DNA of 64,000 nucleotides from Acetobacter pasteurianus subsp. pasteurianus LMG 1262 = NBRC 106471 (GTDB lineage Bacteria; Pseudomonadota; Alphaproteobacteria; Acetobacterales; Acetobacteraceae): NCBI RefSeq assembly GCF_000285275.1, contig NZ_CADO01000016.1, forward strand, positions 62,001 to 126,000. The letters are read 5' to 3'. A model generated the notes under the pieces. It did not search any database and was not told where the DNA came from. It saw nothing but the letters and a program-made list of their open reading frames with translations. Positions 49,448 through 59,015 of the stretch are shown here, in pieces. Positions within the stretch are counted from its first letter, which is position 1. Each line of letters opens with the position of its first letter. Made by a program: the position numbers and the translations under genes.

Positions 49448-50815
49448 TTATCGGGAAGCAGGCTGCGTTTCTGGTGGGAAATGTGCAGCCTTAACGGCTG
49501 CCAGCTGGCGCTGTGCCAAAGCCTGCTCATCAAAATCCTGCACGATTTCATGGAACAGCTGATACCAGTTCATCTTAACCTTCAGCCGCATGAATACAGA
49601 CCCCAGCCCAAGGGCTGAACGATCAACCAGCACAAATTCACGCGGCAGACGCACACCACCGGCTTTTTGCAGCCCATCATGCACCTTGGACAGAATCTCC
49701 CGCCCAAGGGCCGGGTTATTGTCATCCTGAATGTAGCGTTCTTCATCCACCATCAGCGGGGCATATAACAGTCCTGCCCATTCGTTCAGAACGGCTACTT
49801 TCTCACGCGTCAGGTCACGGAATCCCCATGCTTCATAAGCATGAGCGGCCATGTCCATATCCTTGTTACGGAGCGCGTAATAGAGGTCTATATTCCCCTT
49901 GATGAACGAAGGCTGGAAAATACGAATAGCCCCAAAATCCAGCAGGTTCAGGCCGGCATCTTCCCGCATGGTGAAGTTGCCCATGTGCGGGTCACCGTGC
50001 ACCACGCCATACTGATACAGTGGCACATACCAAGCGCGGAACAGCGCGCGCGCAATGCGTTTTTTCTGTTCCTCTGTCAGACCGGCCTTGATGGCTGCAT
50101 TGAGGTTCTGCCCCTGCACCCATTCCATCGTCAGCAGCCGCTGCGTGCAAAGTTCATCTATTGGCAAGGGCACCGTAACTTCGGGGCAATCTGCCAGCAC
50201 GGAGTGATAGAGGCGCATATTGGCGGCCTCATGCCGGTAATCCAGCTCTTCCCGCAGGCGTTCAGAAAGCTCTTCCACCACATCATCCTGCCGGATGGCA
50301 TTATCCAGCTTGTGGTAAACCCCAATAGCCATACGGAACTGGCGCAGATCGGCCTCAACAGCCGCCTTCATATCCGGATACTGCAACTTACAGGCTACGC
50401 GTCGGCCATCGGCCAACACTGCCTGATGCACCTGCCCAAGGCTGGCAGCCGCAGCGGCTTCCCGCCCGAAGGAGCGGAAATTCTTTTCCCACCCCGCGCC
50501 AAGTTCCGCCGTCATGCGGCGACGCACGAAGCTCCACCCCATTGGTGGCGCGTTGGACTGGAGCTGCGCCAACTCATCGGCATATTCATCGGGCAATGCG
50601 CCGGGAATAGTGGCCAGAAGCTGCGCTGCCTTCATGAGCGGGCCTTTTAGCCCACCCAGCATGGATTTAAGATCTTCTGCGTGAGAAGCCCCTCCAGAGC
50701 GCAGGCCTATCTTGTTGCCTGCCAGCCGGGCTGCAATGCCACCAACGGTTCCGGTTGTTTGCACCATACGGCGCAGTTCACCAAAAACGCCGGTATTATC
50801 CATATCTCGCGCCAT
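49448..50815 (-). CDS. ABC1/AarF/UbiB-family atypical kinase
   Basis: The 455-residue protein has the UbiB-type motifs in order. A KxxQ motif reads LMKAAQLLATIPGALP (about 61-76); the family form is KxGQ, here Ala replaces Gly. The AAAASLGQVHQA nucleotide loop (about 120), the VACKLQYPD lysine, and the HGDPHMGN and LLDFGA active-site segments follow. Members support ubiquinone synthesis or lipid handling; ATPase activity is more likely than protein kinase. It begins 2 bp after pepF. Confidence 0.85.
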   Translation of the reverse strand: MARDMDNTGVFGELRRMVQTTGTVGGIAARLAGNKIGLRSGGASHAEDLKSMLGGLKGPLMKAAQLLATIPGALPDEYADELAQLQSNAPPMGWSFVRRRMTAELGAGWEKNFRSFGREAAAAASLGQVHQAVLADGRRVACKLQYPDMKAAVEADLRQFRMAIGVYHKLDNAIRQDDVVEELSERLREELDYRHEAANMRLYHSVLADCPEVTVPLPIDELCTQRLLTMEWVQGQNLNAAIKAGLTEEQKKRIARALFRAWYVPLYQYGVVHGDPHMGNFTMREDAGLNLLDFGAIRIFQPSFIKGNIDLYYALRNKDMDMAAHAYEAWGFRDLTREKVAVLNEWAGLLYAPLMVDEERYIQDDNNPALGREILSKVHDGLQKAGGVRLPREFVLVDRSALGLGSVFMRLKVKMNWYQLFHEIVQDFDEQALAQRQLAAVKAAHFPPETQPASR

Positions 50816-50817
50816 AA

Positions 50818-52668
50818 TCAGCCCTGCTCCAACTGGTCAATAAAGCCGGAAATCACATCCAGCCCCTTGCGCCAGAAACCCGGATCAGATGCATCCAGCC
50901 CAAATGGGGCCAGCAGTTCCTTGTGGCGGAAGGTGCCGCCTGCTTCCAGCATGGCAATATATTTATCCTGGAAACCCGGCGCGCCTTCACTAAACACCTG
51001 ATATAGCGCGTTCACCAAGCAATCTCCGAATGCATAGGCATATACATAGAACGGAGAATGGATGAAGTGCGGAATATAAGCCCAGAACACATCGTATTCC
51101 GGTGTAAAGTTAAAGGCCGGGCCAAGGCTTTCTGTCTGCACACTGCGCCAGATAGCGCCAATCTGTTCAGGCAGCAGCTCACCCTTTTTACGGGCATCGT
51201 GCACGCGGGTTTCAAATTCATAAAATGCAATCTGGCGCACCACGGTGTTGAGCATATCCTCAACCTTGGCGGCCAGTAGCAGACGGCGGCGCTGCGGATC
51301 TTTTTCTGCATCCAGTAGAGACTGGAATGTCAGCATCTCGCCAAACACACTGGCCGTTTCAGCCAATGTCAGCGGCGTGTCGGACATGAAGTAGCCCTGC
51401 TTTGCCGCCAGAACCTGATGCACACCATGGCCCAGCTCATGCGCCAGTGTCATGACATCCCGGATACGGCCATGATAGTTCAGCAGGATGTAAGGATGTG
51501 CTGAAGGCACAGTAGGATGCGCAAATGCGCCGGGAGATTTACCCGGTGCCGGCGGCACATCAATCCACGGGTTCGTCAGGAAAGTGTTGATGACCTTGCC
51601 CATACGTGGGTCAAACCCATCATACGCCTTTTGCACAATGTTCTTGGCTTCAGACCACGGAATCAGCTTGTCATCATTGCCGGGCAGCGGGGCATTGCGG
51701 TCCCAGTGCTCCAACTTGTCCAATCCCATCCACTTAGCTTTTAGAGCATAATAGCGGTGGGAAAGACGCGGATAATCAGCCCGCACGGCAGAAACAAGCG
51801 CATCCACCACCTCATCTTCCACCATGTTGGAAAGATTGCGCGATGAGGTTGGCCGCGCGAAATGCCGTAGGTTATCCGAAATGGATTTATCCTTGGCCAG
51901 CGTGTTGGTGATAAGCGCAAACAGGCGGACATTTTTTTCAAACACGTCGCCTACGGCTTTACCTGCCTGCTCTCGCGTGGCCCGATTTGTATCGGACAAA
52001 CGGTTGAGTGCATCCCCTACCGTAATTTCCTGCCCATCCAGCGTAACGCGCAGGGCTGCAATGGTTTCATCAAACAGGCGGCACCATGCCTGCCCACCGG
52101 TGACGGATTTTTCCAGCAAAACCTTTTCCACATCATCAGAAAGCTGATGCGGGCGATACATGCGGATATCACGCAGGTAAGGCTGCCAATGCGCCAGTGC
52201 GGGATCTTTCAGCTTTTCCTGAAGATCCGTTTCTTCCAGCCGGTTCAGTTCCAGCGTGAAAAACAGCAGATGGGTGGAAATGGCCGTCAACCGTTCATTG
52301 ATGGACTGGCTGAACTGGCTGATGGAAGCATCTGAAGAATCGGCCGCAAACAGCAGGGAGGCGTAAGAGCCTGCCTTGCCCAGCATTTCCTCAATAACTT
52401 CAAAGGTTGCAATGGCGTCTGCCAGTTCCTTGCCGGAAAGGCTGCCGATTTTGCCCTGATACTGTTTGGCAAAATCCTGTGCCTTTTTTTCTGCTTCAGC
52501 CAGATCAGCATGCAGCTTCGGATCATCCATCCCCGCGTAAAGGGCTGAAAGATCCCAACGCGGAAGAGAGGCCGCCCCCTGCCCTGCAGGTGTGTTGGCA
52601 ACGGTACCGGCTTGTGTTGCAAAAACCGGAAACGAATGTGAACGGAGGGAATGCGCTGTGTGTTCCAT
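50818..52668 (-). CDS. pepF: M3-family oligoendopeptidase (PepF-like)
   Basis: ATG 52668 gives 616 residues; the frame extends 29 codons upstream without a better start. The zinc motif HELGH lies in TLAHELGHGVHQVLAA, with the downstream Glu in the TLAETASVFGEM segment. The N-terminal half is the usual helical lid. It degrades short cytoplasmic peptides. It is co-transcribed with the ABC1 kinase gene. A link between the two functions is not established. Confidence 0.9.
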   Translation of the reverse strand: MEHTAHSLRSHSFPVFATQAGTVANTPAGQGAASLPRWDLSALYAGMDDPKLHADLAEAEKKAQDFAKQYQGKIGSLSGKELADAIATFEVIEEMLGKAGSYASLLFAADSSDASISQFSQSINERLTAISTHLLFFTLELNRLEETDLQEKLKDPALAHWQPYLRDIRMYRPHQLSDDVEKVLLEKSVTGGQAWCRLFDETIAALRVTLDGQEITVGDALNRLSDTNRATREQAGKAVGDVFEKNVRLFALITNTLAKDKSISDNLRHFARPTSSRNLSNMVEDEVVDALVSAVRADYPRLSHRYYALKAKWMGLDKLEHWDRNAPLPGNDDKLIPWSEAKNIVQKAYDGFDPRMGKVINTFLTNPWIDVPPAPGKSPGAFAHPTVPSAHPYILLNYHGRIRDVMTLAHELGHGVHQVLAAKQGYFMSDTPLTLAETASVFGEMLTFQSLLDAEKDPQRRRLLLAAKVEDMLNTVVRQIAFYEFETRVHDARKKGELLPEQIGAIWRSVQTESLGPAFNFTPEYDVFWAYIPHFIHSPFYVYAYAFGDCLVNALYQVFSEGAPGFQDKYIAMLEAGGTFRHKELLAPFGLDASDPGFWRKGLDVISGFIDQLEQG

Positions 52669-52816
52669 ATTGAACACTTTACAGTGCATTTCTGCTGGAA
52701 GCGAGAGGCCGTGAACACAAGCGCGGTTCACATGCACAACAGATATGAAAAACAAATGGGCGGAAGGTTGCCCCTCTGCCCATCTGCTTATGTCAGCTTA
52801 CAATCGGCCCTATGGT

Positions 52817-55800
52817 TCAGGCTGTTTTTTCCAACTGCTGTTCTGGCACCGTAAAGCCGATAATACGGGCGTAATCCTTGGGAACAACGTGCCAGAAGTG
52901 CGGCAGAACCTCATCCCATTTATGCAGCAACATGCTGGCATAAGCAGAACCTGTTTCTTCCACATGCCGTTCAACAAGCCCGCGCAGCATCTGCTCCCAT
53001 TTAGGTTCAGTGACACGCACCCATAGCAAGGATTCGGGGTTTACCCGGCTGTCAAACACATTGTCCTTATCCAACACAAAGGCCATGCCACCGGTAAAGC
53101 CCGCGCCAAAGTTATCACCCACATCATCCAGCACCACTACGGTGCCGCCAGTCATGTATTCACACCCGTTGGAACCACAGCCTTCTACAACTGCGGTTGC
53201 GCCAGAGTTACGCACGGCAAAGCGCTCACCCGCCTGCCCTGCGGCATACAGTTCACCCGCAGTAGCCCCATACAGAACCGTGTTACCAATAATGGCGTTC
53301 TTGTTGGATACCAACGTGGAGGACGGAGAAGGACGCACCGTAATGGTTGCGCCAGAAAGCCCTTTGCCCACGTAATCGTTGGCATCGCCCAGAACTTCCA
53401 GCTTGAGCCCCTGCACGGCAAATGCCCCCAGAGACTGACCGGCAGAACCACGCAGACGCACCGTAAGATGCCCCGGCGCCAGTGTTTTCATGCCAAACTG
53501 ACGCACGATCAGAGAGGAAATGCGCGTGCCAATGGCGCGCTGGGTGTTCTGCACATTGTAGTGCAGCTGCATTTTCTCACCGTGGTCGAACAGCGGCTTG
53601 GCATCGCCAATCATCTGCGCATCCAGCGTATCCGGCACTTCGTTCCGGCCATCCAGTGTGCAGTAACGGGCAAACGGCCCCGGATCTGCCTGAGACAGCA
53701 GGGAGTTCAGATCCAGATCATCTAGATAATCATCCCCACGAGAAACCTGCCGTAGCAGGTCTGTGCGCCCGATAATTTCATCCAGAGAGCGGAAGCCCAG
53801 CGAAGCCAGAATATTCCGCACATCCTCTGCAATGAAGGAGAACAGGTTGATGACCTTTTCGGGCGTGCCTTCAAACTTGGCGCGCATTTTGGGGTCCTGC
53901 GAACACACGCCTACCGGGCAGGTATTGGAATGGCACTGGCGCACCATAATGCAGCCCATGGCCACAAGGCTGGCTGTGCCAATACCAAATTCCTCAGCCC
54001 CAAGCATGGCAGCAATCACCACATCACGCCCGGTTTTGATGCCACCATCGGCCCGCAAACGCACACGGTGGCGCAGGCGGTTCAGCATAAGCACCTGATG
54101 CGTTTCTGCCAGCCCAAGCTCCCACGGCAGGCCCGCATATTTAATGGAGCTCAGCGGACTTGCGCCCGTGCCACCACAATGGCCGGAAATCAGAATGGCA
54201 TCAGCTTTTGCCTTGGCCACACCGGCTGCAATGGTGCCAATACCGGAACGTGCCACCAGTTTAACGGTAACCGTTGCTTCCGGGTTAATCTGCTTCAGAT
54301 CGTAAATCAGCTGCGCCAGATCTTCGATCGAATAGATATCATGATGCGGCGGCGGAGAAATCAGCGTCACACCCGGAGTTGCATGGCGCAACTTGGCAAT
54401 CAGCTCCGTAACCTTAAAGCCCGGAAGCTGCCCACCTTCACCCGGTTTAGCACCCTGTGCCACCTTAATTTCCAGCTCACGGCAATCGTTCAGATACTGC
54501 GCCGTAACACCAAATCGGCCAGATGCCACCTGCTTGATGGCGGAGGATGCGTTATCCCCATTCGGGCGTGGCTTGGCACGTGCCGGATCTTCCCCACCCT
54601 CACCAGAATCGGACTTTGCGCCGATGCGATTCATGGCGATGGAAAGCGTTTCGTGCGCTTCCGGGCTGAGCGCGCCCAAGGAAATTGCCGGAGAAATCAG
54701 GCGTTTACGCAGCTGCGTAATGCTTTCCACTTCTTCCACCGGAATAGGCGTGCGCCCATCACGGAAGTCCAGCAGATCACGCAGGGCTACAGGCGGCTGA
54801 GCATGTACGGCATCTGCATAACGCTGGTAGATGGTGAAGCTGCCAGTGGCCACTGCAGTTTGCAGCATATGAATAAGGCCACCATCAAACGCGTGCTGCT
54901 CTCCACTCCGGCGCAGCTTGTAAAGGCCGCCTACCGGCAAAGTGAGCGTGTTTGTTGCAGCCCATGCGCGTTCGTGCAGTTGCAGCACGTTACGTGCAAT
55001 ACCGGAAAGGCCAATACCGGAAATACGTGAAGGCATGCCCGGGAAGAATTCTGCCGTAAGCGCGCGGGAAAGACCCACAGCCTCAAAATTACAGCCGCCA
55101 CGATAAGATGCCACGATGGAAATACCCATCTTGGACATGATCTTGAGCAGGCCTTTATCTACCGCTTTACGGTAGCGTTCCATGCACTCACGCAGGCTCA
55201 TCTGCCCAAACAGGCCACGGCGATGCCGGTCTGCAATGCTTTCCTGCGCCAGATAGGGGTTAACCGTGGTGGCACCCACGCCAATTGTCACTGCAATGGC
55301 GTGCACATCCAGCGCCGTCGCTGTGCGCACGTTCAAAGACGTAAATGTGCGCAAGGATGTGCGCACCAGATGCGTATGCACAGCACCTGTCGCCAAAATC
55401 ATGGGGATGGATGCACGTTCGGCAGACTGATCTTCATCTGTCAGGAACACGTGGGTGCATCCACCACGTACGCCTTCTTCTGCCTCACGCCGGATACGGG
55501 CGATGGCTTCACGCAGGCCAGCTTCCCCATCCTTGGCGGGGAATGTGCAGTCAATCACGCAACCAGACGCACCCGTGAAATTGCGCAGCCCTTCATATTC
55601 ACCAGATGTCAGCACCGGGCTGGGCAACTGGAGCATGTCACACTGTTCGGGCGACTGATCCAGAATATTACCCAGATTGCCCAGCCGCGTTGTCAGGCTC
55701 ATGACACGGGATTCGCGCAGGGAATCGATTGGCGGATTGGTGACCTGGCTGAACATCTGCCGGAAATAGTGCGCCAACCCACGATACCGCGGAGAAAGCA

Positions 55801-57373
55801 CAGTCAGCGGCGTATCATCACCCATGGAGCCAATGGCTTCACTGGCGGTAGATACCATTGGGTGCAGAATGGCTTCCAGTTCTTCCAGCGTGCTGCCCAC
55901 AGCCAACTGGCGGCGGCGCAGTTCTTCACCTTCGTAATAAACTGGTTCTGTCACATCCGAACGGACGATATGGCCAATTTTTTGGGTGCGTTTGATCCAG
56001 CTGGAAAAATCCTGCCGTGCAGCAAGCAGATCAAGCAGTTCGGTATTACCGTACAACTTGGCTTCCTGAAGATCGACACCGATCATCTCACCCGGACCAA
56101 GGCGGCCACGGCTGACAATGGCGTTTTCAGGCACGCGCACCATGCCGGTTTCAGAACCGACAATCAGCAGATTATCGGTTGTGACCGTATAACGCAGCGG
56201 GCGCAGGCCTGAGCGATCCAGCCCGGCCACAACCCAGCGGCCATCTGTGGCGCACAGTGCTGCGGGGCCATCCCACGGTTCCATAACGGCGTTGCAATAC
56301 GTGAACATGTCACGATGCGCGGGCTTCATGGAGGAATTGCCACCCACACTTGCCGGGATCATCAGCGCCTTGGCAAACGGAGCATCACGCCCTGCAAAAG
56401 TCAGCAGTTCGTAAACGTTATCCAGCGTTGCGGTATCGGACCCACCAGCCTGCACCAGCGGCTTGATATCTGCCATCCACGGATCAAGATCTGGGTGAGA
56501 AAGCCGTGTTTCATGGCTTTTCATCCAGTTGATGTTGCCCGAAATGGTGTTGATTTCACCATTATGCGCAAGGCGACGGAATGGTTGTGCCAGCTTCCAT
56601 GTGGGGAAGGTGTTGGTGGAATAACGCTGGTGATAAATAGCAAAGCGGCTGACAAAGCGTTCATCCAGCAGATCCGGATAAAACTCTGTCAGATGCTCGG
56701 CAAGGAACATACCTTTATAGATAACAGACCGGCATGACAGCGAACAGATATACAGATCAACCTGCGCGGCAATGGCGGCTTTTTCTATCCGGCGACGGAT
56801 CACATACAGATCACGCTCAAACTCCTCTTCCCCTTTATTGGGAAGATTGCGGATAAGAATCTGCTCAATTTCCGGGCGCGTTGCGTTGGCTTTTTCACCA
56901 ATGCAGGACGTATCAATCGGCACCTGACGCCAGCCGTAAATGCCGTAGCCAAACGCCAGAATCTGGGTTTCGATAATCTGGCGGCACTGTTCCTGCGCAG
57001 CCAGATCGGTTTTGGGCAGAAACACCTGCCCTACCGCAATCCGGCTTTCATCCGGCCGATCACCCGTGCTGGTAATGGCATCTGCAAAAAATTCCTGCGG
57101 AATTTCTACATGAATACCCGCGCCATCGCCCGTCTTGCCATCGGCATCCACTGCGCCACGGTGCCAGATGGCTTTCAGCGCGGCAATACCAGCTTCAACC
57201 ACTTCACGCCGGCGCTTGCCATCCAGTGCGGCCACAAGGCCCACACCGCAGGAATCGCGCTCATCAGCGGGGTCGTACAGCCCATCCAGCGCGGCCACGT
57301 TGGCATCCCACGCTTTCAGAAATTCCTCGCCACTTTCAGCGGAAACGGTGTTGGGAAACTGTTCCATATCCAT
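52817..57373 (-). CDS. gltB: Glutamate synthase, large (alpha) subunit
   Basis: The 1518-residue enzyme transfers glutamine amide nitrogen to 2-oxoglutarate. After an about 41-residue propeptide (MDMEQFPNTV...), the catalytic N-terminal Cys42 starts the class II glutaminase domain (SCGVGLVAALDG). The central and FMN-binding domains, the 3Fe-4S cysteines (CHSNTCPVGVC) and the C-terminal beta-helix follow. ATG 57373 overlaps the gltD stop (TAATG). A longer frame upstream lies inside gltD. Confidence 0.96.
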   Translation of the reverse strand: MDMEQFPNTVSAESGEEFLKAWDANVAALDGLYDPADERDSCGVGLVAALDGKRRREVVEAGIAALKAIWHRGAVDADGKTGDGAGIHVEIPQEFFADAITSTGDRPDESRIAVGQVFLPKTDLAAQEQCRQIIETQILAFGYGIYGWRQVPIDTSCIGEKANATRPEIEQILIRNLPNKGEEEFERDLYVIRRRIEKAAIAAQVDLYICSLSCRSVIYKGMFLAEHLTEFYPDLLDERFVSRFAIYHQRYSTNTFPTWKLAQPFRRLAHNGEINTISGNINWMKSHETRLSHPDLDPWMADIKPLVQAGGSDTATLDNVYELLTFAGRDAPFAKALMIPASVGGNSSMKPAHRDMFTYCNAVMEPWDGPAALCATDGRWVVAGLDRSGLRPLRYTVTTDNLLIVGSETGMVRVPENAIVSRGRLGPGEMIGVDLQEAKLYGNTELLDLLAARQDFSSWIKRTQKIGHIVRSDVTEPVYYEGEELRRRQLAVGSTLEELEAILHPMVSTASEAIGSMGDDTPLTVLSPRYRGLAHYFRQMFSQVTNPPIDSLRESRVMSLTTRLGNLGNILDQSPEQCDMLQLPSPVLTSGEYEGLRNFTGASGCVIDCTFPAKDGEAGLREAIARIRREAEEGVRGGCTHVFLTDEDQSAERASIPMILATGAVHTHLVRTSLRTFTSLNVRTATALDVHAIAVTIGVGATTVNPYLAQESIADRHRRGLFGQMSLRECMERYRKAVDKGLLKIMSKMGISIVASYRGGCNFEAVGLSRALTAEFFPGMPSRISGIGLSGIARNVLQLHERAWAATNTLTLPVGGLYKLRRSGEQHAFDGGLIHMLQTAVATGSFTIYQRYADAVHAQPPVALRDLLDFRDGRTPIPVEEVESITQLRKRLISPAISLGALSPEAHETLSIAMNRIGAKSDSGEGGEDPARAKPRPNGDNASSAIKQVASGRFGVTAQYLNDCRELEIKVAQGAKPGEGGQLPGFKVTELIAKLRHATPGVTLISPPPHHDIYSIEDLAQLIYDLKQINPEATVTVKLVARSGIGTIAAGVAKAKADAILISGHCGGTGASPLSSIKYAGLPWELGLAETHQVLMLNRLRHRVRLRADGGIKTGRDVVIAAMLGAEEFGIGTASLVAMGCIMVRQCHSNTCPVGVCSQDPKMRAKFEGTPEKVINLFSFIAEDVRNILASLGFRSLDEIIGRTDLLRQVSRGDDYLDDLDLNSLLSQADPGPFARYCTLDGRNEVPDTLDAQMIGDAKPLFDHGEKMQLHYNVQNTQRAIGTRISSLIVRQFGMKTLAPGHLTVRLRGSAGQSLGAFAVQGLKLEVLGDANDYVGKGLSGATITVRPSPSSTLVSNKNAIIGNTVLYGATAGELYAAGQAGERFAVRNSGATAVVEGCGSNGCEYMTGGTVVVLDDVGDNFGAGFTGGMAFVLDKDNVFDSRVNPESLLWVRVTEPKWEQMLRGLVERHVEETGSAYASMLLHKWDEVLPHFWHVVPKDYARIIGFTVPEQQLEKTA

Positions 57374-58821
57374 TAGCCCTGCTCCGCCTTGGCGGTAGCC
57401 GTTACATTTTCCTGAATCCATTGGTGCATACAGGCCGCTGCATCGCGTCCATCACGAATGGCCCACACAACCAGACTGGCCCCACGCACAATATCCCCTG
57501 CGGCAAACACGCCCGGCAGAGATGTCATGAAATCTTTCTGACCAACCTTGAGCGTACCCCAACGGGATACGGCCAGATCCTTCTGCCCCCACAGTTGCGG
57601 CAGCGGTTCCGGGTCAAACCCAAGAGCCTTGATAACCAGATCTGCATCCAGCGTGAAAGAAGACCCTTCCAACGGTTCGACCGACTGGCGGCCTGTGGCA
57701 TCTGGCAGGCCCAGCTTCATCCGCACGGCGCGCACGCCAGAAACATGGCCTTCACCCAAAAAGGCTTCGGGCGCTGCCAGCCATTCAAACTGCACGCCTT
57801 CTTCTTCCGCATTTTTTACTTCACGGGCAGAACCGGGCATGTTGGCTTTATCGCGCCGATACAGGCATTTCACGGATTTTGCGCCTTGGCGAATAGCCGT
57901 GCGCACGCAGTCCATTGCGGTATCACCACCGCCCAGAACCACCACGTTTTTGCCTGCTCCATCCAATGCCTGCGCTTCTGGCGGCAAAGTATCGCCCAAA
58001 GAACGCCGGTTAGAAGCCGTTAGGTAATCCAACGCCTTTTCAATACCTGCCAGCCCAACACCGGGGCCGCCGATTTCGCGCGATTTATAAACACCGGTTG
58101 CAATCAGAACAGCATCATGGCGGCTGCGCAAATCTGCAAAAGACAGCTCGCCCTCACCATCCCCAATGCCTTGGCCTAGATGAAAGACCACGCCGCCTTC
58201 TTCCAGCAACTTATGGCGGCGCGCCACAATATGTTTTTCCAGCTTAAAGCCGGGAATACCGTAAACCAGCAGACCGCCTACCCGATCATACCGATCATAC
58301 ACATGCACTTTATAACCTTGCGCACGCAGCTGATCTGCCGCTGCCAAACCAGCCGGGCCAGCACCAATAATGGCAACAGACTGGCTGCGCTCCAGCACCG
58401 GGCTAACGGGTTTAACCCAACCTCTTTCAAACGCGGTATCGGTAATGTAGCGTTCTACCGCACCAATGGTCACGCTTTCGAAACCCGGTTCGATAACGCA
58501 GTTGCCCTCACACAGCCGATCCTGCGGGCAAATACGACCACAGATTTCTGGGAAGGTATTGGTGGCGGAGGATACGCCATAGGCTTCTTCCAACCGCCCC
58601 TGTGCTGTCAGCATCAGCCAATCAGGAATATTGTTGCCAAGTGGGCAGTGCACCGAACAGAACGGCACACCGCACTGCGAACACCGGCTGGCCTGCTCTG
58701 TGGCTTCTGGTGTTGCGAAGTCCTTATAAATTTCATCAAAATCTGTCCGCCGCGCTGTAGCCGCGCGCTTGTCTGGCTGCTTTTGCGGCACAGAGACAAA
58801 TTGAAGCATCTTGGTCGTCAT
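57373..58821 (-). CDS. gltD: Glutamate synthase, small (beta) subunit
   Basis: The 482-residue NADPH-oxidising subunit passes electrons to GltB. The N-terminal 4Fe-4S cysteines are in CSQCGVPFCSVHCPLG and CGRICPQDRLCEGNC. FAD (GAGPAGLAAADQL) and NADPH (GGGDTAMDC) Rossmann motifs follow. GGGGA precedes the ATG. It is first in a gltD-gltB operon; two AT-rich dyads lie upstream. Confidence 0.96.
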   Translation of the reverse strand: MTTKMLQFVSVPQKQPDKRAATARRTDFDEIYKDFATPEATEQASRCSQCGVPFCSVHCPLGNNIPDWLMLTAQGRLEEAYGVSSATNTFPEICGRICPQDRLCEGNCVIEPGFESVTIGAVERYITDTAFERGWVKPVSPVLERSQSVAIIGAGPAGLAAADQLRAQGYKVHVYDRYDRVGGLLVYGIPGFKLEKHIVARRHKLLEEGGVVFHLGQGIGDGEGELSFADLRSRHDAVLIATGVYKSREIGGPGVGLAGIEKALDYLTASNRRSLGDTLPPEAQALDGAGKNVVVLGGGDTAMDCVRTAIRQGAKSVKCLYRRDKANMPGSAREVKNAEEEGVQFEWLAAPEAFLGEGHVSGVRAVRMKLGLPDATGRQSVEPLEGSSFTLDADLVIKALGFDPEPLPQLWGQKDLAVSRWGTLKVGQKDFMTSLPGVFAAGDIVRGASLVVWAIRDGRDAAACMHQWIQENVTATAKAEQG

Positions 58822-58899
58822 GTGGCATCCCCGGAGAAAGGGCGCGCCAGACAGACTCCGCCCCTAAACTTTGCTGGGGCTAACGTGCTTGTTCTCTGT

Positions 58900-58937
58900 A
58901 AATATAAAAAGACAGCAATACTTACCTTTTTATATTT
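58900..58937 (-). promoter_or_regulatory. 12-bp AT-rich inverted repeat upstream of gltD
   Basis: AAATATAAAAAG (58900-58911) and CTTTTTATATTT (58926-58937) are perfectly complementary around a 14-nt spacer. With no G-C-rich stem it is more like an operator than a terminator. Confidence 0.6.
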
Positions 58938-58973
58938 TTCACCATATCGAAACCTAAATTCATCCAATCGGTC

Positions 58974-59007
58974 AGATAAAAAGGTAACTTTTCGGACCTT
59001 TTTATCT
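58974..59007 (-). promoter_or_regulatory. Second 12-bp inverted repeat upstream of gltD
   Basis: AGATAAAAAGGT (58974-58985) and ACCTTTTTATCT (58996-59007) are perfectly complementary around a 10-nt loop. It shares a TAAAAAG core with the first dyad. It lies 8 bp after the NDUFA9-like stop and could also end that transcript. Confidence 0.6.
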
Positions 59008-59015
59008 CCAACCCA

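Noticed and set aside
53930-56212. Long plus-strand frames of 329-366 codons
   Set aside because: Antisense to gltB, whose domains are complete on the minus strand.
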